From positions 1 through 25,916 of the forward strand of contig CAKQYS010000021.1 in the NCBI GenBank assembly GCA_934293375.1: 25,916 nucleotides of DNA, given 5' to 3'. How positions within the stretch are numbered: the stretch's first letter is position 1; every line of letters begins with the position of its first letter. Made by a program: the position numbers and the translations under genes. Below are positions 14,122 through 22,679 of the stretch, piece by piece. The stretch comes from an uncultured Lachnospiraceae bacterium. GTDB taxonomy: Bacteria; Bacillota; Clostridia; Lachnospirales; Lachnospiraceae. The notes beneath the pieces are model-generated. The model made no database searches. It saw only the letters and a program-made list of their open reading frames with translations, and was not told the DNA's origin.

Positions 14122-16536
14122 AGTATCACGATATCTTTCATTATATGTTTTAATGTGTGCGAGTGATTCCGGGGTGCAGCTGACATACGGTATCTTTCGT
14201 TCGCCATTAATTTCTAACAGGCCATCGGCACCCGTAATCTCCAATCGTCCCCGGATCGCATTCGTCACATTGCCGATCATAGATATACCATCCACTCTGA
14301 CTCTGCCATTATGGATCGCTGCAAACTTCGCATAAAAAAGTTTGTGTGCCTCGATCTCACCCTCTACCGTAAGGTTGTACACATAGAACTTCTGACCTGC
14401 AAATACACATACACCATCCGGAATATAGAGCGTATTCGCCACGCGCAATTCTCTAAAATGTGCAAAGCAATCTGCATCGATCGTTACATGTCCATAGAAT
14501 TTTGCAGGAAGGTCTGTGTTATATCTGACATACTGTGTCGGATTCTGCTCAATCGCATTCAGCATATCCACATACTGCTCTGTTTCCGTCTGTGCCTGAT
14601 ATTGAATCCGTCCTCCATAAGGCACATGATCTGTCAGGGATTCCGGATGTCCATATTCCATCACAAGATTAAAAATATTGGTTCCTTCATAAGTATCTTT
14701 TAATGCCGAAGCCATGGTATCAAATGTATAACAATTCACATTCCCCTCATAAATGCCTTTGTCAGTGAAAATCATCCCTATCAGCACATCTGCCACTGCT
14801 CCTGCAATCCCTGCTCCTGTCACGGTCACAGTATATTTACTGTCTGGTTTCTTCATTGCCTTTATCAGACTTGAAAATCGAACTGTCTTATATGTGATCA
14901 CAGCCCGGTCACGACTCCTTATCACAACAGGAACCTCGTATTGCAGTTTCTGCAGTCTGTTATATAACTTGACAGCATTTTGATACACACCATTTAACAC
15001 ATCATTATGGTAATAATAGGTAAGGGCATCCGGATCAAAATCAAGATCTTCCACATTCTCGGTATGAATTGCGATCACAATATTAAACTTCTCCTGATCG
15101 TTGTAAGCCGCCTGTCTGACAATGCCTGTCGCAACATCCACCGGCACAGTGTGTCGGGCATCCAGACACAGATCCTGATGATGAAACGCCTGTAAATTGG
15201 AATATCCATTTTTCGACAGGGTATCATTCCAGCTGGCTTCACCTACCACTGTCTTTGATGTCATATATTGCGAATCCTGCACAACATTATATAATAATCT
15301 TGCGGTATACGGATTATACAGCATTTGCACACCTTGATGCATATCTGTCCTGACATAAGTAGGAATACATTTCGCCTCTTTCGCTGTGCTCACATGATAC
15401 TGCATATTTACTGTCTCATCCCGGGTTTCCTCTACCATGATTTCAGACTCCTGAATCTCATCTTTGCCGGTCCACGCAAACATCGTATCCTGCCTTGTCA
15501 CACATACCCGGTCCACCGGATATTTACAACGAAATGACCATTGGGTTGAGTATGTTGTTGCACCGGACTCAAACACATAATAAATATCCCGTCCATTACA
15601 TTCCACCTCTTCTAACATTGGTGGAAAATCATATTCTGCCTTCAACAGACATACCGCACTTTCAAAATTGTTTTCATCCATCGACAATTCATAGACATGT
15701 ACTTTGGAAGCTTTCAACCGGCCATAGGAAGTATCCACAATCAGGCATATATGTCCATTGACCTTGGTGATGGCTGCACCATTTGCCTGCTCCGGCAAAA
15801 ACAGCTCATCCTTCTGTAACAGTCCGGTCACACCCTCTTTATCATGGAACTCAAATCCCCGCAGCACACTGACTCTGTTATCAGCCTTTTCAAACACACC
15901 CACCCACAACAAGCCATCATAATATGTCACAAAAGATGCCCGGCAGCTGATCGCATAAGTATCATCATAATACACACTGACGCAGTCTTCCCCTGCATCT
16001 GCCGCAAGCTTGATCCTGTCATAGCTGATCGCACTCAGTGCACAATCCCCACTCTTAGCAATCCAGACAAACTCACCATCGTAGGCAATCCCGCCTACAT
16101 GGTTTTTGTCCTCCAATAACACCGTGGTCCTGTATTCTTTCGTATCCCGATCCAAAACATATAATACAGACGGATATTCTGCTTTACTGTCGTAAGCAGA
16201 AATCAGAACAAATTGTCCTGCAAAACAAATCCCCTGCGGCACCATTGTCCGCGTGCTATGTCTTCTCTCCGCTTCCAGCATCTCAACCGATCCTTCGACC
16301 ATGACCCTTGCCTGTGGCGTCACATTGGTTCTGGCAAGTCCGGGGATGGCAAAACTGCTGTCCATATCTGTCAGCTCTGCAAATTCGGTGTACTCCTCCA
16401 GCACAGACTCCATCCGGTAGCCGTATCTGAAATCTGTAGTTGTATCCCCCGTCACATATAGATACAACCCGAATATGACCAGCAGAATCAATGCAAACAT
16501 CACTAATATTAGGTTTTTGAAATGTATCCGTCTCAT
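14086..16536 (-). CDS. Large membrane-anchored extracytoplasmic protein with a degenerate class 3 lipase-like domain
   Basis: The 816-aa protein has one N-terminal transmembrane helix (about residues 8-28) and a long extracytoplasmic part. Residues 95-365 contain repeated strands of the type GIAYDGEFVWIA and suggest a beta-propeller. Residues 440-650 resemble a lipase class 3 domain in order: FNIVIAIHTENVED (oxyanion region), VLNGVYQNAVKLYNRL, VTVTGAGIAGAVADVL, NCYTFDTMAS and TNIFNLVMEYGHPE. The usual nucleophile elbow GHSxGG is replaced by GAGIAG, so Ser is Gly (about residue 576), and the usual Asp region is also altered; catalysis by the classical triad is unlikely. Residues 680-790 look beta-rich and repetitive. 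The ATG at 16536 is preferred for SD spacing (GAGGG); 16545 is also possible. The 3' end overlaps the TetR gene by 36 bp. Role unknown. Confidence 0.75.
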   Translation of the reverse strand: MRRIHFKNLILVMFALILLVIFGLYLYVTGDTTTDFRYGYRMESVLEEYTEFAELTDMDSSFAIPGLARTNVTPQARVMVEGSVEMLEAERRHSTRTMVPQGICFAGQFVLISAYDSKAEYPSVLYVLDRDTKEYRTTVLLEDKNHVGGIAYDGEFVWIAKSGDCALSAISYDRIKLAADAGEDCVSVYYDDTYAISCRASFVTYYDGLLWVGVFEKADNRVSVLRGFEFHDKEGVTGLLQKDELFLPEQANGAAITKVNGHICLIVDTSYGRLKASKVHVYELSMDENNFESAVCLLKAEYDFPPMLEEVECNGRDIYYVFESGATTYSTQWSFRCKYPVDRVCVTRQDTMFAWTGKDEIQESEIMVEETRDETVNMQYHVSTAKEAKCIPTYVRTDMHQGVQMLYNPYTARLLYNVVQDSQYMTSKTVVGEASWNDTLSKNGYSNLQAFHHQDLCLDARHTVPVDVATGIVRQAAYNDQEKFNIVIAIHTENVEDLDFDPDALTYYYHNDVLNGVYQNAVKLYNRLQKLQYEVPVVIRSRDRAVITYKTVRFSSLIKAMKKPDSKYTVTVTGAGIAGAVADVLIGMIFTDKGIYEGNVNCYTFDTMASALKDTYEGTNIFNLVMEYGHPESLTDHVPYGGRIQYQAQTETEQYVDMLNAIEQNPTQYVRYNTDLPAKFYGHVTIDADCFAHFRELRVANTLYIPDGVCVFAGQKFYVYNLTVEGEIEAHKLFYAKFAAIHNGRVRVDGISMIGNVTNAIRGRLEITGADGLLEINGERKIPYVSCTPESLAHIKTYNERYRDTSSDNHPVFWKK

Positions 16537-16564
16537 ATGTCTCATGCCCTCTATTCTATTTTAC

Positions 16565-16594
16565 ACTATACCGCATTTTCCATGTATTAAGCAA
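16565..16594 (-). promoter_or_regulatory. Promoter of the large lipase-like gene
   Basis: On the minus strand TTGCTT (plus-strand 16594-16589) and TATAGT (16570-16565) are separated by 18 bp. The leader to the start codon is only about 20 nt. The rest of 16537-16728 is AT-rich, with no gene that I can support. Confidence 0.5.
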
Positions 16595-16728
16595 CTGAAG
16601 AGTTCATTTTTTCTCCATTTTTCATTCACATGATAATCACATAATTACAGTATTCTAAACACATCAAAGCAAAAACATACGGTTTCAAAATGACCGGTTC
16701 ACAGATGCACAGAAAGGATGTGGCGATT

Positions 16729-16914
16729 ATGAATTCTAAGAAATATAAAATGATGTGTTATGCGTTAGCATTCAGCATGGCTTCCCTCTCCCTGACCGGG
16801 TGCCAGTCTAATCAGGATGCCAGCGGCAAAACCGTCACGATCCAGAATACCGACGGTACCGTGTATGTACAGGGAGATTCCGCATATACCATTACCGTCA
16901 CCTCTTATAACTAA
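16729..16914 (+). CDS. Small lipoprotein of unknown function
   Basis: The 61-aa precursor starts MNSKKYKMMCYALAF, with a basic N-region, a hydrophobic core and the lipobox LTGC (Cys at residue 25). After processing, a 37-residue lipid-anchored peptide would remain, of the type SNQDASGKTVTIQNTDG and ending YTITVTSYN. The ATG at 16729 is supported by AAAGGATG ten bases upstream; an in-frame ATG at 16690 would disrupt the signal peptide pattern. A strong hairpin terminator follows. The C-terminal ITVT-x-Y motif recurs in the convergent small exported protein at 16998-17264. No family is recognised. Confidence 0.75.
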   Translation: MNSKKYKMMCYALAFSMASLSLTGCQSNQDASGKTVTIQNTDGTVYVQGDSAYTITVTSYN

Positions 16915-16932
16915 GTTCACGACAGAAATACA

Positions 16933-16989
16933 AAAAGGTTCCCACTCCATATTGGAATGGGAACCTTTTGTTGGTTGGGAACCTTTTGG
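16933..16989. terminator. Convergent terminator with a duplicated 3' arm
   Basis: The arm at 16933-16949 (starting AAAAGGTTCCCA) pairs with 16953-16969 around a 3-nt loop, with one mismatch. A second copy of the right arm (TTGGGAACCTTTTGG, about 16975-16989) follows at once, so the left arm can pair with either. It ends just before the stop codon of the convergent small gene. Confidence 0.85.
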
Positions 16990-16997
16990 ATCTCACA

Positions 16998-17264
16998 CTA
17001 TTTGAACTCATACTTTGTTACTGTAATCACAGCATCCTGCTGCGTCTCATCCAGGATCTCGTACCCGGAATACTGTGCATCTTCTGCCGTATATTCCTTC
17101 CGCTCAACCTGAATATCTGCCTGCTCTGAAGTGCTTTCCTTTGTTGCGATCTGAACATCTGCCTGCCCGGAAGTATCTGCATGAGGATAGACCACACTGC
17201 CAACGGCTGCAACACACATAACAGCGACTGCAAGGATACTGATTTTCAATTCGAATTTCTTCAT
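16998..17264 (-). CDS. Small exported or membrane-anchored protein of unknown function
   Basis: The 88-aa protein begins MKKFELKISILAVAVMCVAAVGSVVYPHA, a signal peptide or N-terminal anchor. The exposed part is acidic and includes an internal near-duplication, QADVQIATKE and QADIQVERKE, 15 residues apart. The C-terminus is DAVITVTKYEFK, whose ITVT-x-Y core matches the end of the neighbouring lipoprotein. The ATG at 17264 has GGGAG eight bases upstream; in-frame upstream starts lack this and would bury the signal peptide. It has its own promoter at 17311-17340. No family is recognised, and the partner is probably at the cell surface. Confidence 0.72.
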   Translation of the reverse strand: MKKFELKISILAVAVMCVAAVGSVVYPHADTSGQADVQIATKESTSEQADIQVERKEYTAEDAQYSGYEILDETQQDAVITVTKYEFK

Positions 17265-17310
17265 AGATAACGCTCCCTTCTCCATGATACGAACACATAA
17301 CATGATATCC

Positions 17311-17340
17311 AGTATATCATTGGATGTTACAGTTTGTCAA
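17311..17340 (-). promoter_or_regulatory. Promoter of the 88-aa exported protein gene
   Basis: On the minus strand TTGACA (plus-strand 17340-17335) and TATACT (17316-17311) are separated by 18 bp. Confidence 0.65.
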
Positions 17341-17388
17341 GGTGTCATTTCTTCTACGGTTCGATGTCTGTTTTCGCATCATGCTGGC

Positions 17389-17402
17389 TTGTGCATGCAC
17401 AA
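17389..17402. other. 14-bp perfect palindrome TTGTGCATGCACAA
   Basis: The palindrome lies between the end of the HAD gene and the promoter of the 88-aa gene, about 50 bp upstream of that -35 box. It could be a regulator site or part of a weak terminator for the upstream operon; there is no T-run. Confidence 0.4.
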
Positions 17403-17417
17403 CCATCGCAATGTCCA

Positions 17418-18248
17418 TTATATTATCTGCAACTTCCGGAACGCTTTCTCCAGTCCGTCGTGTTCGACCGTATCCGTGATGTAGTCTGCCATTGCTTTAA
17501 TTTCTTCGCCGCCGTTGCCCATTGCCACACCATAAGCACAATACTCCAGCATCGGAATATCGATCTTTGCATCTCCAAATGCGATCGTCTGGGTGCGGTC
17601 GGCGCCCAGATAGGCAAGCAGCACATCAATCGCATGTGCCTTTGTAATATTCTTTACGCCGATATCTCCAAACAGAGCGGTCTCGCCTGCACCACCCCAG
17701 GTGCCATGCTGAAGCTGTGGGAACTGCTCTGCCGCATCCAGATGATCCTGATAGGAACTGAGAATGTAGCTGACCTTATTCAGATCTTCCCGGTACAGTT
17801 CCCCATCAAATATCATCTCCGGAAATGCATCCCGCACTGTCATCTGCTCTGCCGCCCTGCCCTTTCGTTTTGTGTATTCCTGCATGACAGGCAGTGCCGC
17901 TGTCTCAAAGTGCTCGCTGGCAAACAATCCATTGTTACTCTCTAAATAAAATTCGAGTCCACGCGCATGCAGCCAGTCCACGATCTGCCGGCATTCGTCT
18001 GCACTGATCTTCTGGTGCATCACGACTTTGCCGTCACATTCCACATAGCTGCCATTGCCGCCGATCATACCGTCGATCCCGATATCCCAGATATTCTGAT
18101 ATACCTCAGCCCGGCTTCTGCCGGTACAGATAAATACCTTATGCCCCCTTTGTCTGGCGGTCCGGATCGCACGCACCGCCGACTGAGGCAAATGATTTTC
18201 ATAATCCACCAAGGTTCCGTCAACATCCAGAAAAATAACCTTTTCCAT
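17418..18248 (-). CDS. HAD-superfamily hydrolase (Cof/YbiV type, subclass IIB)
   Basis: These enzymes dephosphorylate sugar phosphates and similar small metabolites. The 276-aa protein shows all HAD motifs: I, D8-V-D10-G-T; II, the Thr in FICTGRS; III, the Lys in NITKAHAID; and IV, GDAKID (D226, D230). The large C2B cap between residues about 82 and 190 places it in subclass IIB. GGAGGTG precedes the ATG, which begins only 14 bp after the GH1 stop codon, so it is the third gene of the beta-glucoside operon. A role in clearing excess sugar phosphate is plausible from context, but the substrate cannot be read from the sequence. Confidence 0.92.
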   Translation of the reverse strand: MEKVIFLDVDGTLVDYENHLPQSAVRAIRTARQRGHKVFICTGRSRAEVYQNIWDIGIDGMIGGNGSYVECDGKVVMHQKISADECRQIVDWLHARGLEFYLESNNGLFASEHFETAALPVMQEYTKRKGRAAEQMTVRDAFPEMIFDGELYREDLNKVSYILSSYQDHLDAAEQFPQLQHGTWGGAGETALFGDIGVKNITKAHAIDVLLAYLGADRTQTIAFGDAKIDIPMLEYCAYGVAMGNGGEEIKAMADYITDTVEHDGLEKAFRKLQII

Positions 18249-18262
18249 ACAGTCACCTCCGG

Positions 18263-19699
18263 CTATAAAACCTCACCATTGGATTCGATCACCTTCTGAT
18301 ACCAGAAGAAGGAATCCTTCTTTCTCCGTCCCAGATCTCCTGTACCATCATCGTACTTGTCTACATAAACAAAACCATACCGCTTTGCCATCTCACCTGT
18401 CGATGCAGATACCACATCAATCCAGCCCCAAGGGGTATATCCCATCAGATCTACACCATCCTTGACTGCCTCTGCCATCTGCTCAATATGCTGCCGCAGG
18501 TAATCGATCCGGTAGCTGTCATGAATGCTGCCATCCTCTTCAAGCGTATCATATGCACCCAATCCATTTTCCACAACCATGAGCGGAATCTGATAACGGG
18601 CATACAGCTCATTCAATGTATACCGCAGACCCTTTGGATCGATCTGCCAGCCCCAGTCACTCGCCTTCAGATACGGATTCTTGACACCGCTGATCAGATT
18701 TCCATTGCTGTCCTCCTGATCCGGATCTGCCGTAATGCAATTTGACATATAATAACTGAAGGTATAGAAATCTACCTTTCCGGCAAGCAGGATCTCGTCG
18801 TCACCTGCCTCCTTGTGGATCTCAATGCCATTTTCCGCAAAGAACCGCTTTGCATAATATGGATATGCACCTCTTACATGAATATCGGAGGCAAACCAGT
18901 TCATATTCTGCATTTCCTTCTGGCATGCGATCACATCGTCCGGATTACATGTCAGTGGATACATCGTAGCGAAGATACACATGTTACCCATCTTAAACTG
19001 TGGATAATGCTCGTGTGCATACTGCACTGCCATTGCACTTGCCACAAACTGATGATGAAGTGCCTGATACCGCTGCTGCTTATTGTCCGGCACGGCATTA
19101 ACACTGCCCTCATAACCCCGGATCGTGCCGAGAGACAATACGGCACCCATCGGCATGGTACCGGCATTGATCTCATTAAAGGTCAGCCAGTACTTTACCT
19201 TGTTCTGATATCTGTCAAAAAGCGCCTTACAATAATTCATATAATAATCAATACATTTTCTGGACTCCCAGCCGTTTAATTCCTCTACCAGCGCATACGG
19301 CATCTCATAATGGGAGATGGTAACGAGCGGTTCAATCCCCACACGGTTCAGCTCATCGAACACCTTATCATAAAATGCAAGTCCTGCCTCATTCGGCTGC
19401 GTCTCCATACCGGTCGGAAAGATTCTGGTCCAGTTGATCGACATCCTAAACACCTTGAATCCCATTTCCTTTGCCAGTGCGATATCTTCCTTATAGTGAT
19501 GATAGAAATCCGTTGCCTCCCGGCTTGGATACAGCGTACCCTCCTCAAATGTTCTTGTCACACGCTTTGGTGTTGTATGCGATCCATTCGTACAATGATC
19601 GGATACGGATGCACCCTTGCCATCCACATCCCATGCTCCTTCATACTGATTGGCTGCTGTTGCACCGCCCCAAAGAAAATCATCTCGAAATACGCTCAT
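18263..19699 (-). CDS. bglA: 6-phospho-beta-glucosidase (glycoside hydrolase family 1)
   Basis: The enzyme hydrolyses 6-phospho-beta-glucosides delivered by the PTS to glucose 6-phosphate and the aglycone. The 478-aa protein starts MSVFRDDFLWGGATAANQYEG, the GH1 N-terminal signature. It has the acid/base Glu176 in TFNEINA and the nucleophile Glu377 in VVENGLGAYD. Length is normal for bacterial phospho-glucosidases. The ATG at 19699 follows AGGAGG at seven bases; an upstream in-frame start at 19795 would overlap the PTS gene. The gene starts 16 bp after the PTS stop codon. The PTS partner is the main reason to prefer the phospho-enzyme over a plain beta-glucosidase. Confidence 0.95.
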   Translation of the reverse strand: MSVFRDDFLWGGATAANQYEGAWDVDGKGASVSDHCTNGSHTTPKRVTRTFEEGTLYPSREATDFYHHYKEDIALAKEMGFKVFRMSINWTRIFPTGMETQPNEAGLAFYDKVFDELNRVGIEPLVTISHYEMPYALVEELNGWESRKCIDYYMNYCKALFDRYQNKVKYWLTFNEINAGTMPMGAVLSLGTIRGYEGSVNAVPDNKQQRYQALHHQFVASAMAVQYAHEHYPQFKMGNMCIFATMYPLTCNPDDVIACQKEMQNMNWFASDIHVRGAYPYYAKRFFAENGIEIHKEAGDDEILLAGKVDFYTFSYYMSNCITADPDQEDSNGNLISGVKNPYLKASDWGWQIDPKGLRYTLNELYARYQIPLMVVENGLGAYDTLEEDGSIHDSYRIDYLRQHIEQMAEAVKDGVDLMGYTPWGWIDVVSASTGEMAKRYGFVYVDKYDDGTGDLGRRKKDSFFWYQKVIESNGEVL

Positions 19700-19715
19700 A
19701 ATATGCCTCCTTATT

Positions 19716-21623
19716 TTATAAAACCTGTAACAGCTGTTCTCCAACTGTAATATGCTTTGCATCTGTCGGAATAATATCTGTATAGTCTGCCACATTGGTG
19801 ATGATCACCGGTGTTGTAACAGGATGTCCTGCCGCCTTGATCTTCGCAATATCAAACTCTAATAACAGCTCTCCCTTTTTCACCTTGTCGCCCTGCTGCT
19901 TCTTTGGCGTGAATCCGTCTCCGTTCATCTCCACAGTATCCATGCCCACATGAATCAACAGCTCAGCACCGCTATCCGTTGTAATACCGATGGCATGTCC
20001 TGTCGGGAAAAATGCTGTGATTTCACCGTCTGCCGGTGCATATACCTTTCCCTCTTCCGGCTCGATCGCAACACCCTTGCCGAGTGATTCTGAGGAGAAC
20101 ACCTCATCCTGTACCTCTGTGATTGCAACCACACTACCTGTGATCGGAGCAGCAATACTCTTATCATCTGATACCGCATTTACAGAAGTATCCTGCTTTT
20201 TATCTGTTCCGGTCTTCTTTGCGTCATCCTTGTAAAAGAGCAGCTCCAGAACAAATGCGGCAATCACGCAGATCACAGAAATAATGATCGCGATAATCAT
20301 CGGCTGAATGTTCTTTGTATCAGGACTGATGAACATTGTATAGGAGAACACACCCATACCTGCCATCTGGTAATCTCTGATTCCTAACGCGCATAACACG
20401 GCTCCTGCCACACCAGCAACGGCACAGGTTCTGAAAAACGGTGCCTTCTTTGGAAGAGTAATACCATAAATAGCCGGCTCTGTTACACCTGCAATACCGG
20501 AAATGATAGCTGGCGGACACAGTCTCTTTAACTTCTGATCCTTGGTCTTAAGCATAATACCAAGACATGCACCTGTCTGTGCAAATGTCGTGCCTAACAT
20601 AGCTGTGAGAATGACTTCTCCGATCAGCATGCCATTGGCATCCAGTAATGTCATATTGGAAAGTGCAATCGGCACCAATGCCCAGTGCAGACCGAACATA
20701 ACCAGGATCTGCCAGAAGAAACCAACTAAAAGTCCCATCAGGATCGGGCTGAATGTATTGACTGACTCAAATGCAAGTCCGAGATACTTAGAAACCTGTG
20801 ATGTTACAGGTCCGATCACAAGCAGGGTCAGACAGATTGACACCGTACAAGTAATCAACGGCACCGCAAAGATCTTGATCGTATCCGGAATATATTTCTT
20901 AAATAACCGCTCAAACCATGCTGCAAATGCTACCGCACAGATGACCGGCAATACCGTACTCGTATAGTTTCCTGTGGATGGTGCGATTACCGGAATACCA
21001 AAGAGACTTGATATATCATAGGTTCCATTGTTCAACATGTATGGTGAAACCAGTGCAAGACCAATCAACAGACCTTCCATTTCCGGCAGCTTAAACTTCT
21101 TGGCCGCCGAGAAGCCCAGAATAACAGGCAGAAAATAAAATGCAACATCTCCAATACCATACAGGATATTGTAGGTTCCGCTTGTCGCACTCACCCAGCC
21201 GATTGCTTCAAACAATGACATGAAGCCCTTCAAAATGCCGCATGCACACAGCACACCTAAAAATGGCGAGAACACACCGGTAATGATGCCAACAAATGCA
21301 TTAAAAAGCCCCTGCTTCTCACCTGCTGTCTCACTGTCATCACCTCCACCGTTCTTCAACGACTTGCTCTCTAAATGCCCAACTGCAACGACAGCGTCAA
21401 ACACCTCCGGCACATGATTGCCGATGACAACCATATATTGCCCGCCTGACTGTACCACAGTCACAATCCCGTCTGTATTCTTCAAAATCTCTGTGTTTGC
21501 CTTAGACTCGTCCTTTAACTTGAATCTGAGTCTCGTCACACAATGTGTGATGCTGGTGATATTATCCTTACCACCTACATTTTGGATAATAATTCTTGAT
21601 AAACCATCATACTTACTAGCCAT
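19716..21623 (-). CDS. bglP: PTS beta-glucoside-specific transporter, EIIBCA
   Basis: This membrane permease imports beta-glucosides and phosphorylates them using phosphate from HPr. The 635-aa protein has three fused domains. EIIB (about 1-85) has phosphocysteine C28 in ITHCVTRLRFKL. EIIC (about 105-460) is strongly hydrophobic and carries the GITEPAIYGITLP-type block (here GVTEPAIYGITLPKK). EIIA (about 490-635) has the histidine pair H543 (PTGHAIGI) and phospho-His H558 (LLIHVGMDTVEMNG). The ATG at 21623 follows AAAGGAG; an in-frame start at 21647 has none. It heads the three-gene operon. Two operators lie at its promoter, and the divergent GntR gene is the evident regulator. No BglG/LicT-type antiterminator site was seen in the leader. 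Confidence 0.95.
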   Translation of the reverse strand: MASKYDGLSRIIIQNVGGKDNITSITHCVTRLRFKLKDESKANTEILKNTDGIVTVVQSGGQYMVVIGNHVPEVFDAVVAVGHLESKSLKNGGGDDSETAGEKQGLFNAFVGIITGVFSPFLGVLCACGILKGFMSLFEAIGWVSATSGTYNILYGIGDVAFYFLPVILGFSAAKKFKLPEMEGLLIGLALVSPYMLNNGTYDISSLFGIPVIAPSTGNYTSTVLPVICAVAFAAWFERLFKKYIPDTIKIFAVPLITCTVSICLTLLVIGPVTSQVSKYLGLAFESVNTFSPILMGLLVGFFWQILVMFGLHWALVPIALSNMTLLDANGMLIGEVILTAMLGTTFAQTGACLGIMLKTKDQKLKRLCPPAIISGIAGVTEPAIYGITLPKKAPFFRTCAVAGVAGAVLCALGIRDYQMAGMGVFSYTMFISPDTKNIQPMIIAIIISVICVIAAFVLELLFYKDDAKKTGTDKKQDTSVNAVSDDKSIAAPITGSVVAITEVQDEVFSSESLGKGVAIEPEEGKVYAPADGEITAFFPTGHAIGITTDSGAELLIHVGMDTVEMNGDGFTPKKQQGDKVKKGELLLEFDIAKIKAAGHPVTTPVIITNVADYTDIIPTDAKHITVGEQLLQVL

Positions 21624-21663
21624 AATGCATTCTCCTTTCTTTTGCATATGTTTTTTTCGTTAT

Positions 21664-21722
21664 AACTTGTTTGAACAAGTTGTTTATATCTGTATCATAC
21701 ACACTTGTTTGAACAAGTGCAA
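21664..21722 (-). promoter_or_regulatory. Promoter of the beta-glucoside operon with operators O1 and O2
   Basis: On the minus strand TTGCAC (plus-strand 21722-21717) and TATGAT (21699-21694) are separated by 17 bp. O2, CACTTGTTTGAACAAGTG (21702-21719), covers the spacer and part of the -35. O1, AACTTGTTTGAACAAGTT (21664-21681), lies just downstream of the start of transcription. The operator centres are 38 bp apart. Confidence 0.85.
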
Positions 21723-21783
21723 CCCCCTTTTTACATTTCTATATTATGCACATAATTTTTTTCATTTTATTGTTCATATTTCA

Positions 21784-21829
21784 CAACTTGTTTAAACAAG
21801 TTGATTTTTGATACTTTATGGAATATAAT
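21784..21829 (+). promoter_or_regulatory. gntR-type gene promoter with operator O3
   Basis: CAACTTGTTTAAACAAGTTG (21784-21803) is a perfect 20-bp palindrome and the third copy of the operator. It overlaps TTGATT (21801-21806), the -35 of a promoter whose -10 is TATAAT (21824-21829) at a 17-bp spacing. Autoregulation by the encoded repressor is expected. Confidence 0.85.
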
Positions 21830-21878
21830 AAATTTGGTAATGATTCAAAAATTCATTTTAGAAAGGCAGCGACTACAA

Positions 21879-22607
21879 ATGCCAGGGTCGAAATATATTA
21901 ATATTTACAACGATATCAAACAGAAAATTGAAGCAAATACATATCAATACGAGGATCTGCTTCCATCAGAAAATGAACTGATCCGGGTATATGGCTGTTC
22001 CCGAAACACCATCCGGCGTGCATTGTCCCACTTAACAAGAGAGGGGTATACCCAGCCCATACACGGACTGGGTGTCAGAGTGATCTATACTCCGTGCTGG
22101 CATCGTGACTTTACCGCAGATACCATTGAAGGCTTAAATCAGCTGGCAGCAAGAAATGGCTATCAGGTAGACAATCAGGTGATCACCTTCACGGAAATCA
22201 CTGCAGATACACGACTTGCAGCCAAGACCGATTTTGAAACCGGCACAGAGTTGTATTATATCCAGCGGCTCCGCTCCCTTAACGGCGTTGCCAAAATGGT
22301 CGACAACACCCTGCTGCGCAAGGATCTCGTACCGGGGCTTACCGAGGAGAAGCTGAAAGGCTCCTTATTTCAGTTCATTGAAAATGAAGTGGGGATGCCG
22401 ATCCGGACCATCAAACGGTGCGTTACAGTAGAACGCACAACCCCATTTGATGAAAAATATCTGGATCTGGAGGATTACAACTGTCTTGCCGTCATTACTT
22501 CCCATGTGTTCAATAGCGAAGGCATTCAGTTTGAATATACTGAATCCCGGAACCGTCCGGATATCTTCTCTTTCAATTCCGTGATTACAAAAGGTGTCAG
22601 ACAATAA
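21879..22607 (+). CDS. GntR-family repressor with UTRA domain (HutC/TreR-like)
   Basis: The 242-aa protein has an N-terminal winged helix (about residues 5-70), with LPSENELIRVYGCSRNTIRRALSHLTREGY as the helix-turn-helix. A UTRA ligand domain follows (about 90-238), including ELYYIQRLRSLNG and a C-terminal EYTESRNRPDIFSF block. TreR-like members bind a phosphosugar that releases them from DNA. It is divergent from the beta-glucoside operon and flanked by three copies of the same palindrome, so it very likely represses both itself and the operon until the PTS delivers a phospho-sugar. The ATG at 21879 fits the conserved domain start, although its SD (GAAAGG) is rather far; in-frame starts further upstream are possible. 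Confidence 0.92.
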   Translation: MPGSKYINIYNDIKQKIEANTYQYEDLLPSENELIRVYGCSRNTIRRALSHLTREGYTQPIHGLGVRVIYTPCWHRDFTADTIEGLNQLAARNGYQVDNQVITFTEITADTRLAAKTDFETGTELYYIQRLRSLNGVAKMVDNTLLRKDLVPGLTEEKLKGSLFQFIENEVGMPIRTIKRCVTVERTTPFDEKYLDLEDYNCLAVITSHVFNSEGIQFEYTESRNRPDIFSFNSVITKGVRQ

Positions 22608-22625
22608 AGTCCGGCATCTTTTTTA

Positions 22626-22654
22626 TTGACATCAGATGCATTATTCGTTATGAT
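22626..22654 (+). promoter_or_regulatory. Strong promoter upstream of the 144-aa membrane protein gene
   Basis: TTGACA (22626-22631) and TATGAT (22649-22654) are separated by 17 bp. It begins 19 bp after the GntR stop codon and likely drives 22680-23114 and possibly the oadB unit behind it. Confidence 0.7.
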
Positions 22655-22679
22655 GAGGCTAATCGGGAGAGGAGTACAT

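Noticed and set aside
21624..21700. Antiterminator (RAT-type) site in the beta-glucoside operon leader
   Set aside because: No RAT-like sequence or overlapping terminator was found. Control by the GntR repressor and its operators explains the region.
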